Assembly (NCBI GenBank): GCA_030789695.1
Contig: CM061141.1
Coordinates: forward strand, 326,415,938-326,479,937
DNA length: 64,000 nucleotides
Source of the DNA: Scilla litardierei
Taxonomy: Eukaryota; Streptophyta; Magnoliopsida; Asparagales; Asparagaceae
Direction: 5' to 3'
The position numbers were made by a program, and so were the translations under genes. Each line of letters starts with the position of its first letter. Position 1 is the stretch's first letter. Shown piece after piece: positions 20,901 to 30,852 of this stretch. The notes below the pieces were generated by a model that was not told the DNA's origin, made no database searches, and saw nothing but the letters and a program-made list of their open reading frames with translations.

Positions 20901-23900
20901 TTATATGTACACAATATATTGTTAGAATCTTAAAAATTTTGTTAGAATCTTAAAAATTTTGTTATATGTACACATTATTCTTTTATTCTTTTTATGATAT
21001 TCTCCTTATATGTACACAATATATGTTTTAGTCGCTAGATATTTTGTTAGAATCTTAAAAATTTACCAGGTTTGCAAAAATTGATATATTTTCCTTGAAG
21101 TTTATTTAACATGACATATCTACACGACTTGCATAGTTGAATTGTCATGCCCGGAGAATATAACTTACTTTGGCATATTGTAGGGCTACAAACATCTAGT
21201 AATGTTATGGCCAAGTGTACATAAAAAAAGTATACGAGGTTGAACTTTTGGCAGAGTAACATTTCCCAGGCTTCTGGTGGTTTTAGATGTTTTTGGGGCA
21301 TGTTTCTAGGTCCTCAAATTTTGCATCCTTGCTTTATGATGCTGATAAATTGGAAACATGAGTAACAGGTTAGATAATTATACTAAGAAGGAACATTTTT
21401 CCCATTTATGTGTCCATACTGAATATTGATATGAATCATATGAGAATAGTAGCTTTTACGGGGCACATGGTAGTAAATAGTAGACAGAATTGACGAATAT
21501 TTGTCACTCATGACTCATGAGGTATGACCAATTTTCTTTCAAGGATCTATTGTTAGGCAGAATTTACATTGACTTCATTCGTTGACAGGGTGGATGTAAA
21601 TGTATGTGTTTATATCCATCTTCACAGGGCAACATGTAATTACGTAAATCGTGAAAGGTATGTGCAATCAATTTTTTGTACTAATCGTTTGTGGCATAAT
21701 TACAAGTATGTTATATCATGATTTGCTTTAGAAGGATGTTTAAAGAATACACATGATTGGCTAAATTGATCTAAACTAGAGAGTACATTCGGGGCTTTTT
21801 TTTTTTTTTTGTGAAACACCCCTAACAGTTCAAAACTGTCAATGTTTTCCCCTTTACTGTCACTTTTTGGTAGCTTTTATCAAATGTTTAAAAGCATAGT
21901 GTAATCACATTAATTTGATTTAATAGTATAGGATAATATTAATTAAATCTTTAAAAGTTTGGGATAGTTTTCTTAAACACGAAAGTTTTTGAGAGAAAAC
22001 ATGAATAGTTTTTTTTTGTAGTTAACTTTAACTTTAAAAGGTTAGTTTGTTTAGCAGAAAGCCACGAAGCATTTGGTAGTTTAGGTAGTTTACAACGAAA
22101 GGATTGGTGTCTTTGTAAGTATGCAATATGGACGCCGGAAAGTGAGAATGATGAAATGGACACATGTTATTCATACGACAAACATGGTGAGATGAGTGGG
22201 ATTGCACAAATTGAGAACATGATATTGTAAAAATGGCTCTGGATATAGCATGAAATGCTAATGGGCTTTGGTCATGCTTGGATTTTATATTCAAGGAGTA
22301 AAAAGGCGAAAGATCAGCATATAGCATGAAGGTGGCATGAAGGAAGCAATGCCACTGGATACTGGCCCTAATAGGTATCATCTCTGGCAGAGAACAAACC
22401 ATGTAAGATACTAAAGCCGACCTTGCATATTTCGACCTAGGCTTATCGTTGTCCACTTACAATCAACAAAGTACCATAATGTTTCCAAGTGGAGACCAAA
22501 CAGAAGGAGATGAAGCTATTGAGATTAGTTTAATAAATCACTAATCCAAAACTATAGTTAATACCCTAAACCTCATTATTCTGTTATTAATAACCTTGAA
22601 GTTGCCTTATATGTACACAATATATTGTTAGAATCTTAAAAATTTTGTTAGAATCTTAAAAATTTTGTTATATGTACACATTATTCTTTTATTCTTTTTA
22701 TGGATATTCTCCTTATATGTACACAATATATGTTTTAGTCGCTAGATATTTTGTTAGAATCTTAAAAATTTACCAGGTTTGCAAAAATTGATATATTTCC
22801 TTGAAGTTTATTTAACATGACATATCTACACGACTTGCATAGTTGAATTGTCATGCCCGGAGAATATAACTTACTTTTGGCATATTGTAGGGCTTACAAA
22901 CATCTAGTAATGTTATGGCCAAGTGTACATAAAAAAGTATACGAGGTTGAACTTTTGGCAGAGTAACATTTCCCAGGCTTCTGGTGGTTTTAGATGTTTT
23001 TGGGGCATGTTTCTAGGTCCTCAAATTTGCATCCTTGCTTTATGATGCTGATAAATTGGAAACATGAGTAACAGGTTAGATAATTATACTAAGAAGGAAC
23101 ATTTTTCCCATTTATGTGTCCATACTGAATATTGATATGAATCATATGAGAATAGTAGCTTTTACGGGGCACATGGTAGTAAATAGTAGACAGAATTGAC
23201 GAATATTTGTCACTCATGACTCATGAGGTATGACAATTTTCTTTCAAGGATCTATTGTAGGCAGAATTTACATTGACTTCATTCGTTGACAGGGTGGATG
23301 TAAATGTATGTGTTTATATCCATCTTCACAGGGCAACATGTAATTACGTAAATCGTGAAAGGTATGTGCAATCAATTTTTGTACTAATCGTTTGTGGCAT
23401 AATTACAAGTATGTTATCATGATTTGGCTTTAGAAGGATGTTTAAAGAATACACATGATTGGCTAAATTGATCTAAACTAGAGAGTACATTCGGGGCTTT
23501 TTTTTTTTTTGTGAAACACCCTAACAGTTCAAAACTGTCAATGTTTTCCCTTTACTGTCACTTTTTGGTAGCTTTTATCAAATGTTTAAAAGCATAGTGT
23601 AATCAAATTAATTTGATTTAATAGTATAGGATAATATTAATTAAATCTTTAAAAGTTTGGGATAGTTTTCTTAAACACGAAAGTTTTTGAGAGAAAACAT
23701 GAATAGTTTTTTTTTGTAGTTAACTTTAACTTTAAAAGGTTAGTTTGTTTAGCAGAAAGCCACGAAGCATTTGGTAGTTTAGGTAGTTTACAACGAAAGG
23801 ATTGGTGTCTTTGTAAGTATGCAATATGGACGCCGGAAAGTGAGAATGATGAAATGGACACATGTTATTCATACGACAAACATGGTGAGATGAGTGGGAT

Positions 23901-24275
23901 TGCACAAATTGAGGATATAGCATGAAATGCTAATGGGCTTTGGTCATGCTTGGATTTTATATTCAAGGAGTAAAAAGGCGAAAGATCAGCATATAGCATG
24001 AAGGTGGCATGAAGGAAGCAATGCCACTGGATACTGGCCCTAATAGGTATCATCTCTGGCAGAGAACAAACCATGTAAGATACTAAAGCCGACCTTGCAT
24101 ATTTCGACCTAGGCTTATCGTTGTCCACTTACAATCAACAAAGTACCATAATGTTTCCAAGTGGAGACCAAACAGAAGGAGATGAAGCTATTGAGATTAG
24201 TTTAATAAATCACTAATCCAAAACTATATTTAATACCATAAACCTCATTCTTCTGTTATTAATAACCGTGAAGTT
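17940..24275. repeat. Tandem array of a ~1.7-kb intergenic/promoter unit (about four copies)
   Basis: Unit starts, marked by GCCTTATATGTACACAATAT, lie at 19201, 20898 and 22604, and the array ends near 24275. Spacings are 1697, 1706 and about 1672; the last copy lacks about 27 bases near 23913. The first copy is split: its 5' part is at 3340-3651 and its 3' part at 17940-19200. Units are nearly identical. A 140-codon minus-strand frame recurs in them but is broken in the second unit, so I read it as non-coding. The 3' half of the unit resembles, more loosely, 26230-26640 upstream of MASS-like gene 3. The unit is therefore best seen as the upstream region of this gene family, amplified between genes 1 and 2. 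Confidence 0.92.
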
Positions 24276-24329
24276 GCCTTTTTAAAAAAATAATAATTCA
24301 ATGCTGTCACATTGTGTGAGCTCAACAAG

Positions 24330-24337
24330 TATAAAAG
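24330..24337 (+). promoter_or_regulatory. TATA box of MASS-like gene 2
   Basis: TATAAAAG, 100 bases before the ATG. The surrounding block (TGTCACA..., ...AGTATAAAAGCCTTC) is shared with gene 3. Confidence 0.75.
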
Positions 24338-24429
24338 CCTTCCATGTGACCCTTCCTTCTCAAGTCATGAGCCTTCCCTTGTGGTGGTAGCTTCTGATTT
24401 TCTGCGCACGCTAACGACTTTTCTTGGTG

Positions 24430-24708
24430 ATGGCAGGGCTTCAAAGATCTGTAGCAACTTTCAGGAGGTCTGGTTCATCTGGGTTGGTATGGGACGATAG
24501 ATGGTTCTTCGACGACACAGATGAGAGGAACGATGTAGGCAAGGAGAACAGGGATGAAATGGTTTGCCATCAATCCAACAGTATGGCTCAGAGGGCCGGC
24601 GTCTCCCTACACTTGCCTCCTCCTCCCTCTAAGTCCTTTGGTCGTAAGGTCTTTAAAGTTATTAGGAAAACGATTAGCACCAAGCAACCCAAGGTCAGCG
24701 GTTACTAG
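24430..24708 (+). CDS. MASS-like small protein 2 (MAPK-substrate family)
   Basis: 92 residues, no intron. The N-terminus MAGLQRSVATFRRSGSSG followed by LVWDDRWF matches the plant MAPK-substrate family (At1g15400/At1g80180 type). A poorly conserved acidic middle (DDTDERND, KENRDEMV) leads to QRAGVSLHLPPPPSKSFG, then RKVFKVIRKT, a basic tail shared with gene 3. Family members are phosphorylated by MAP kinases at Ser/Thr-Pro sites; this copy has PPPS rather than the SPP of gene 3, so the classical site may be missing. I take the ATG with the MAGLQRS context as start; two codons upstream are open but lack ATG. The promoter lies at the end of the 1.7-kb array and has a good TATA box. Confidence 0.78.
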   Translation: MAGLQRSVATFRRSGSSGLVWDDRWFFDDTDERNDVGKENRDEMVCHQSNSMAQRAGVSLHLPPPPSKSFGRKVFKVIRKTISTKQPKVSGY

Positions 24709-26229
24709 CTATGTCGCTGCACTGTATGGAGCTTGCAGCCATTGCTGTTGTTGCCATGGACATCAGATAAATTTGCGAGCAGAGTTAGCATAGTTGTGTT
24801 ATTTTTAATGTATTGAGGGGACTGCGGTGTACATATATAAATGGTTATTAATAATTTATGATGATTCAGCTTGATTTTTCTTGAATTATAGATGGTGATA
24901 ATATGGAGACAGATCTGATGGAGTGCCCTTGATTCTATCTTCTTGAATTATATGGCGTGTTCCCGTTATTTTTTGATTCTAACTTTTAATGTATAAATTT
25001 CTGAAGCTTGCTTTTTTTCCTGTTAGAGGCATAGTTTACACGAACAATCCAAACGAGTTTCATGAAAAACTCCAGCAGTAGCAGCTAAATGCCACCAATT
25101 TCACGAATCCTTACATGGATCGGAGAAATAGCTGTTTATCAATTTGTACATGTTTTCTTCACGGATAAGAGCTGTAACCGTCTTTGTTGTACATAGAGAT
25201 GCAAGGACGTTGTCGAACAATTACATACATTTTTTTACCATATACGAAATGGATACTAGAAATCAAGACTGGAATAATAAACATAAAATTGTCTGCTTGA
25301 TGTGTTCTCATGTGTGTTTGCACTAATAGTAATAAGGGCTACTTGATAGCATCAGTCTCATTCTAGCCACCTAGCTTCCTTAGTTGTCTGATAAGCCATT
25401 GCAAAATAAAAGGGTTAGAGAAATAAATTAAACGGAAAAAAACAACCAAAAGTATAGGGTCTGTCAGACAACCTCGGATCCATCTCAGCCGGGGCGCAGA
25501 CCCGACTGGGAACGATCCTCTACGATTTAGGATCTCCAGCAAAGCAAATCCGAACCATTAATCACGCTATAGATCCGAGGCCACATGTCATCAACCAGAC
25601 GGTGTTGCCTGTCTCCTTAGAACTCAAGGATACAGTTGTACGAGCCTATAGAACAGATCCTGTTCAAGTAAGGTCGTGTCTAAAGTGAAGCCAACATATG
25701 TATTTAAACAATTATGAACGTATATCTCTAGACGAGGTGGGACTAAACAACATAAGCAACAGTTCCAAGGCCTTCTATTTTTATCCACTCGTTTGCTATG
25801 ATTTCACGTGCTCGTTGCATTCACCTTTTAGCTGAATATGTACACAACGTTCAGGACTCGGATATATTTCCATGGGGATAGAAATTTCGTTTTCGGAGAT
25901 CCATGGGCTGTCCACGAAAACTCGTTTTAAAATGTTCGGCTGCTGGCATCAACCTTTTTGAGAGGAAAGAGTCGAACATATTGATCTCCACCCCCCCTGT
26001 TTGCAATAAGAGTGTCTGAGAGAGGTATCGTTCAATCAATGGCCATCGCAGCACTATATATCTTCGTCGGTCTTCCTAAAGTACCGAGGGAGCCATGTGG
26101 GACAATGACAGGACTAAGTTTTTGGACTGATCAGCGGATTGAATCATATAACGAATCATATGGGTTTTGATTGTATATATTGTAGTGTAAGCAAGCATAA
26201 TGGATGTTTAGATCCATATGAATTGTGTG
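24709..26229. other. Intergenic spacer between MASS-like genes 2 and 3
   Basis: Contains the 3' region of gene 2. A moderately GC-rich patch around 25460-25640 (GGATCCATCTCAGCCGG and onward) differs in composition and may be old repeat debris. No gene is recognisable on either strand. Confidence 0.5.
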
Positions 26230-26640
26230 GTGAAGAATGTTCTTAAGGTCATGGCCATTGTTTCAAGGATCTAATGGTGTGCTTGTAAGCAAGCAATATG
26301 GATGTCGAAAAGCGCGAGGATGGTGACGAGATGCGTAGGATTGCACCGAACGAGGACATGATAATGTAAAACCCAACTGGGTCAATATAGAATGAAAGGT
26401 TAATGGAATTTGATGATGCCTGGATTCCTAATTCAATTACACAACTTGAAGGGTGGCATGAAGAGATAAATTCCAATAGCATGTCGACAACAAGAGCATA
26501 CAAGTACCGTTAAGCAATGACACTAACTAGATGCCGTCCCTAATAGCTATATATTATTCACACCAAGTGGAGTCCAAACAGATGGAGAGATGTAGGCCTT
26601 GAGATTAATTAGTTAAATAGATCATCGCCTTGTTTTAAAA
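26230..26640 (+). repeat. Diverged copy of the array unit's 3' part, upstream of MASS-like gene 3
   Basis: Blocks such as GCAAGCAATATGGATGTCG, GGATTGCACCGAACGAGG and CCAAGTGGAGTCCAAACAG line up in order with GTATGCAATATGGACGCCG, GGATTGCACAAATTGAG and CCAAGTGGAGACCAAACAG of the tandem units. The segment thus predates the tandem amplification and is probably the common upstream region of the two genes. Confidence 0.75.
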
Positions 26641-26680
26641 TACCCCAATGATGTCACAATTCCGTAGGCTCCTCAATGAG

Positions 26681-26688
26681 TATAAAAG
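26681..26688 (+). promoter_or_regulatory. TATA box of MASS-like gene 3
   Basis: TATAAAAG, 69 bases before the ATG, in the same AGTATAAAAGCCTTC context as gene 2. Confidence 0.75.
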
Positions 26689-26749
26689 CCTTCACAATGC
26701 CCCCCCATTGTCTCAGAAGTAGTAGACAGCTTCTGATTCTTTGTTGGCG

Positions 26750-27073
26750 ATGGCAGGGCTTCAGAGATCCGTGACAACTTTCAGGAGGTCGGGCTCGTCT
26801 GGGTTGGTATGGGACGATCGGTGGTTCCTGGAAGACCGCGGCGATCAGAGGAACGGCGGCGGACCTAAAGGCGAGGACGGGGTTAGAGAGCTGAGACAGT
26901 CACAGAGCATGATTCTTCGCCATGATCAAAGTTCCAACGCAACCGCGCAGAGGGCCGGCGTCTCCCCAGGCCTGCCTTCTCCTCCTCGCAAGTCCTTCGG
27001 CCGCAAGGTTTTTAATGTCATTAGCAAAACTATGCGCACCAAGCAACCCCAGGCCAAGATCGGAACTGTATGA
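26750..27073 (+). CDS. MASS-like small protein 3 (MAPK-substrate family, best-preserved copy)
   Basis: 107 residues, intronless. It starts MAGLQRSVTTFRRSGSSG and continues LVWDDRWFLEDRGDQ, the family's conserved N-terminus. The middle is hydrophilic (GGGPKGEDGVRELRQSQS). The C-terminal block is AQRAGVSPGLPSPPRKSFG then RKVFNVISKT, with two Ser-Pro sites (VSPG, PSPP) of the kind MAP kinases phosphorylate and a basic SFGRKVF motif. Of the three paralogues it keeps the most family features. It is expected to act as a small signalling adaptor or kinase substrate at the cell periphery or in the nucleus; this is inferred from the family and not visible here. The start is the ATG in the same context as gene 2. 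Confidence 0.82.
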   Translation: MAGLQRSVTTFRRSGSSGLVWDDRWFLEDRGDQRNGGGPKGEDGVRELRQSQSMILRHDQSSNATAQRAGVSPGLPSPPRKSFGRKVFNVISKTMRTKQPQAKIGTV

Positions 27074-27548
27074 AGTTTTCAGCCTTTGCTGTTGGATCAG
27101 ATGCAGTTGAGTGCATATATTATGTATGGATATCAATTAGTAGTTATGGGTTTCGCTTGATTTTGCTTGAATTATGTTATATGGTGTGTGATAACATGGA
27201 AACTGACCTGCATCTTCTTGAAAGTATACGGCGTGTGCGACACGTGGCAGACACGTGTTTCAGGTGTCCCACGTAACATGTCCGCGTTTCGTGGGCATGT
27301 TTGCGTGTCTGTATCCGTGCAACATAGTTCTCCTTACCTTTTAAATGGGCAAGTTTTGGGATGTTATCCGTACAACTTGTCTGTATCCGTGCAACATAGT
27401 ACCCCTTGTCGACGTACTAATATGTCTCTGTGCTTGTGTTGCATCCAGGATGTTTGTATTGTTTCGGTACATGTTAGGTCTACGTGTATGAATCCGCTTG
27501 CATATACGAGCATGTGCAAGTTTAAACTAGATGTGTGCTGAAATTATG
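27074..27548. other. 3' flank of MASS-like gene 3
   Basis: AT-rich 3' region. The 23-base phrase beginning TGTCTGTATCCGTGCAAC occurs twice, 72 bases apart (27307 and 27379). No gene recognised. Confidence 0.5.
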
Positions 27549-28190
27549 ATTGTTAGTGGTTCGTGTGGGCCCTGACCCGCCCAAGGCCTGGAGGCCCATT
27601 GAACGGGAAACCTTTTTCCGTAGAAGACCGCCTGGAATCATTACACAACGATCCTATCTCATAATGAGTTTAAAATGAAGAATCATCATATCGTTGGGCG
27701 CCTAGGATCCTCCCACCATTCGGACGCGGGATTCGGAGAGCCGCCTCCTTTGGGATGTTGACACGTGCGTGGGAACGGACGGACTGTGTCTACTTAAGGG
27801 GTTCGAGAGGGCTGTATAAGTGGAAACCGTTTCCTTTCGGGCGAAGGTTCTGCTCCTTCAGCGTTGCTCTTTCCTTCGTCGCTTTCGTGCTCGCCATCGA
27901 TTTCTGTGGTCTTTCGTCATGCTTCCTTCGTCTTCCTCTTCTTCTTCTAGGGCGAGCTGGTCGGCGTCCGGGGTCGGCCGCGCGGAGGGATTGTTGGTGG
28001 GTTCAGCCGCCGCGCTTTCCGGCGCAGGCTTCGAGATCCATATGGCTGGGGGTGACCCTTCCTGTGTGCGTCCGGCTGTGATGGGGCGGCCGTCAGTGGC
28101 TATCGCCACCTCCATGGGGCAGCTTCGTGCTACTACCTTCGTCCTCCTTACCGTGTCAGGGCCCTCGCGATGAATGAGAGGACCGCGTCA
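27549..28190 (+). other. GC-rich segment, possible solo LTR or gene remnant
   Basis: Begins TGTTAGTGGTTCGTGTGGG, has ACACGTGCG near 27761, a TATA-like GTATAAG near 27815, then a frame starting MLPSSSSSSSRASW (27918) that stays open to 28173. The layout of GGCCCA-rich start, TATA and CT-rich leader resembles a gypsy LTR, but no partner repeat, primer site or domain was found. Unrecognised. Confidence 0.3.
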
Positions 28191-28860
28191 GTAGCTACGT
28201 ACTTTCGGTCTTGAATATTACATAATTTCCTCACTACAATTTCTCTCAAAAAGAAAAGTAAAATGTATGAAAAGTAAAATGTGGAACTAAACAGCCGATC
28301 CAAAACCACAATTAGCTATCCATGCAAAAATTTGTGCTCATCAAACATTTTCATAACACATCACATGCATCACAGATTCACAGAAGGATAAATATAATAA
28401 TTTAAATACTTGATAATTATTGGACCACGTGGCAACGTCGTACACCATTAGGTTAGATTACTAACGGCAGAGCAATCGCAGAATCTTCTTAATTATTAAG
28501 TTAATGCCGCAGAACTAATCATAAGTTTATCCAGAGAATGAGCCATAAAATGTGATGTAATGCATATAATTATGATCCTAAAAGGATACCATAATATGCA
28601 ATCTGTTGTGCATTATGGGCTAGATCAAAAGAATTTTAAAGATGCCCAAATTACTTATTCATCGTCAAAGGAAGTAATTTTCCTTTTTATATGCCCCAAA
28701 AATCCCCTTAGGTCTCCAAATTACCCCCACATAATCCTCATTTTTTATCCCCAATTTTTATGAATACTTCTTGAATTTTCAGGACCAAAAAGACCCTTTT
28801 TATTAATATATTTGCTTCCACATATCCCGTTTTACTATCCCCTCTTTTTTTCAAACGCTT
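28191..28860. other. AT-rich spacer, nothing recognised
   Basis: Low-complexity AT-rich sequence with poly-pyrimidine runs near 28830. No open frame of note. Confidence 0.5.
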
Positions 28861-28867
28861 TTCGGCC

Positions 28868-28908
28868 TGCGGGCCTGAGGCCCGCAGTTTGGCTACGGGC
28901 TTCAGGCC
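28868..28908. other. GC hairpin cluster (GCGGGCC / GGCCCGC)
   Basis: CTGCGGGCCTGAGGCCCGCAG is a perfect 9-base-pair stem with a TGA loop. A second imperfect unit (CGGGCTTCAGGCCCG) follows 15 bases later. It stands out from an AT-rich background. Confidence 0.7.
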
Positions 28909-29132
28909 CGCAACACCTTTCCCTCTTTTTTTTTGGATTAATTGCGAGAAGGGGTGGTGGCTAAGGTTTGCCGCCGCCGTCCCTTTCAGTACCAGCTACG
29001 CGGTGGAGAGGCGCCACCTCCAATGGGACAGGGCGTGACGGCGTCATGGCAGGGGCGCCTCTACCTACAGGGCAGGGCGATGGGGCGGCGCCTCCGCCTT
29101 CAGGGCGGGGCGATGGGGGCGGCTCCGACCTC

Positions 29133-29290
29133 GGGCACAGCGGGGGGGGTCGGCGGCACCGCCTACAGGGCGGGTGCGAGGGTGTGGGTCGGCAGCACCG
29201 CTTGCAGGACGGGTGCGAGGCTGGGGGTCGGCAGCACCGCCTGCAAGACGGGCGGGAGAGGGGGGGTCGGCGACACCGCCTGCATGGCAG
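29133..29290 (+). repeat. 39-bp GC-rich minisatellite
   Basis: GGGTGCGAGG...GGTCGGCAGCACCGC recurs at 29172, 29211 and, degenerate, 29250, with flanking partial units. The period is a multiple of three, so overlapping frames stay open (13-residue repeats). I do not think they encode a protein. Confidence 0.7.
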
Positions 29291-29399
29291 GCGTGGGACA
29301 GCCCACGGCGGCCGACAGCAAGGCCGCCGGTGGTGCCGTGGGAGGGTTATGATATCCGTTTTTTTTTTACAATTTCTGATTTCATTTTAATAAATCAAC

Positions 29400-29956
29400 C
29401 CTAAAAATAGAGTTTTTAATGATACAAAAACAAGAATCGACGATTAAAAAATCGTCGTTTTATACACTATCAAACCAATTTCCAATCCGATCTCGCAAGA
29501 TCGATGTACAATAGAATTATGATCATGATTAAAAATAAAATTTTTAAGGATAGTACATCTAGATCCGTCCTCTAGATCTATCGACGGTTGATGAAGCCTA
29601 CGCGTGGAAGGCGAAGCCCGTTCGACGTAGACGAAGCCGCACGCGTGGATCTACCGCCTTTCCTTCGCTTTCGCATCGATCAGGTTTTGTGGAAAAATTT
29701 TAGAGACTCGTGCTGATAACGTGTTGTGAAGCATCAAATCAACGGGGAGACCCCAGTCTTTTATTTATAATAGAGGGAAGAGTATATATGGATAGTGGTA
29801 TAATAGATATGATCTTTTGTTGAGATGGGTCAGTGAATTAGATCACTCGGCCTGATGCACGTGATTAGGCCTAGAAGCCCCAAATGGGCTTCCTCCCTGT
29901 CAGTTTCTTTTCTCAGCTGGGAGCTGTATAAGCCCACGGGCCATTAACTATAAACA
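29400..29956 (-). mobile_element. Copia-type LTR plus leader remnant
   Basis: Read on the minus strand, a TG...CA segment (29720-29956) ends CTTCACAACA and is followed by CGTTATCAGCACGAGTCTC, which looks like the LTR/primer-site boundary of a common plant copia group. AT-rich leader sequence continues to about 29400, after which the coding part is missing. TSDs were not found. Boundaries are approximate. Confidence 0.45.
29858..29863. promoter_or_regulatory. Perfect G-box (CACGTG) about 1 kb upstream of HY5
   Basis: GATGCACGTGATTAGG. CACGTG is the classical bZIP/bHLH target, including HY5 itself. It lies inside the copia LTR remnant, so any regulatory role is speculative. Confidence 0.4.
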
Positions 29957-30852
29957 AACATTTTTTTCGATGATAAGCTTGCGTAGAGAAAGAATAATGC
30001 TACATCTAACACGTTTCCAAAATAGTATTTCATGAATTTGTGAACAAGCACTCTCAGTTTGGTATACGAATACAAAGTATATCTTACCCTTATACCTAAA
30101 CGTTTGCCCATGTATCTGACGGTTGGTTTTATCGAGCGTGAAATGTACGAACTGGATCATAACATCCTACTCAGACGGCTTGCTCTCACCCCCTCTTCTG
30201 GAAGAAGCAGAATCCAGTCAACATGTGCTTTATTGTTTTCCGATGTATGAAAAAAATATGAACGTAATCATAACATCTTCATAGAGGGGGTGAGACAGGG
30301 AAGACAAATGGGGGCCCTCCCCCCATCTCTCTCCATGCATCATGTTCTTGATAAGCTTTGTATTCATTCGGCCGAAAACCACTTCCGGCTCTCACTTCCA
30401 GCGGAAATATTTTCCACCAGTTTCACGGCATACCGGAAAATAAGAAACAAAACGAGGGGTAATCTCGGCATTTCCTTGGTTAGATACCTTAGCCGGAAAA
30501 GGATAGGCCCATACAGTGGGTCACAGCTCACCAGCCATCAGATCCGCTGCAGATCCAACGGATGTAAACGCATCCACGCTTCCCCTTCCGTGGCCTTTGG
30601 ATTCTCCGTCGCATTCATGGCCCTCAAGTCGTCCACGTTAGCCCGTTTCAAACCATCCGATTATTTCGAATCCGACGGTCGAGATCTCATCTCTAAACCC
30701 CAAACCCCCCTTTTATGAACAGTGATCACGGCGGAGTTACCCGCTCTTTCCCAAAACAACGAAAACAATTAATTTTTTTTGGGAGAGAGAGAGGCGTACT
30801 GAAGAAGGCAACGAACTCTTCTCTCTCTACTTTCTCTCTCTAAAAAGGGAGC
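29957..30852. promoter_or_regulatory. Proximal promoter and 5' leader of HY5
   Basis: Holds an ACGT core (TCCACGTTAGCCC, near 30633) of the kind bZIP proteins bind, and a GA/CT-rich leader (GGGAGAGAGAGAG near 30781, CTCTCTCTAC near 30821) just before the ATG. No clear TATA box was seen. An open frame of 142 codons at 30290 has no family features and is taken as chance. Confidence 0.5.

Noticed and set aside
18631..24128. Minus-strand frame of up to 140 codons recurring in the ~1.7-kb units, a possible tandem gene family
   Set aside because: It is broken by single-base changes in the second unit and by a deletion in the last, shows no protein features, and lies in sequence that acts as upstream DNA of the MASS-like genes.
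28942..29390. Gly/Arg-rich frames of 136-140 codons
   Set aside because: Open in overlapping frames because of the GC-rich 39-bp minisatellite; no family features and no plausible promoter.
30290..30718. 142-codon frame upstream of HY5
   Set aside because: Composition unlike a protein, no homology recognised, and it sits in the HY5 promoter region.
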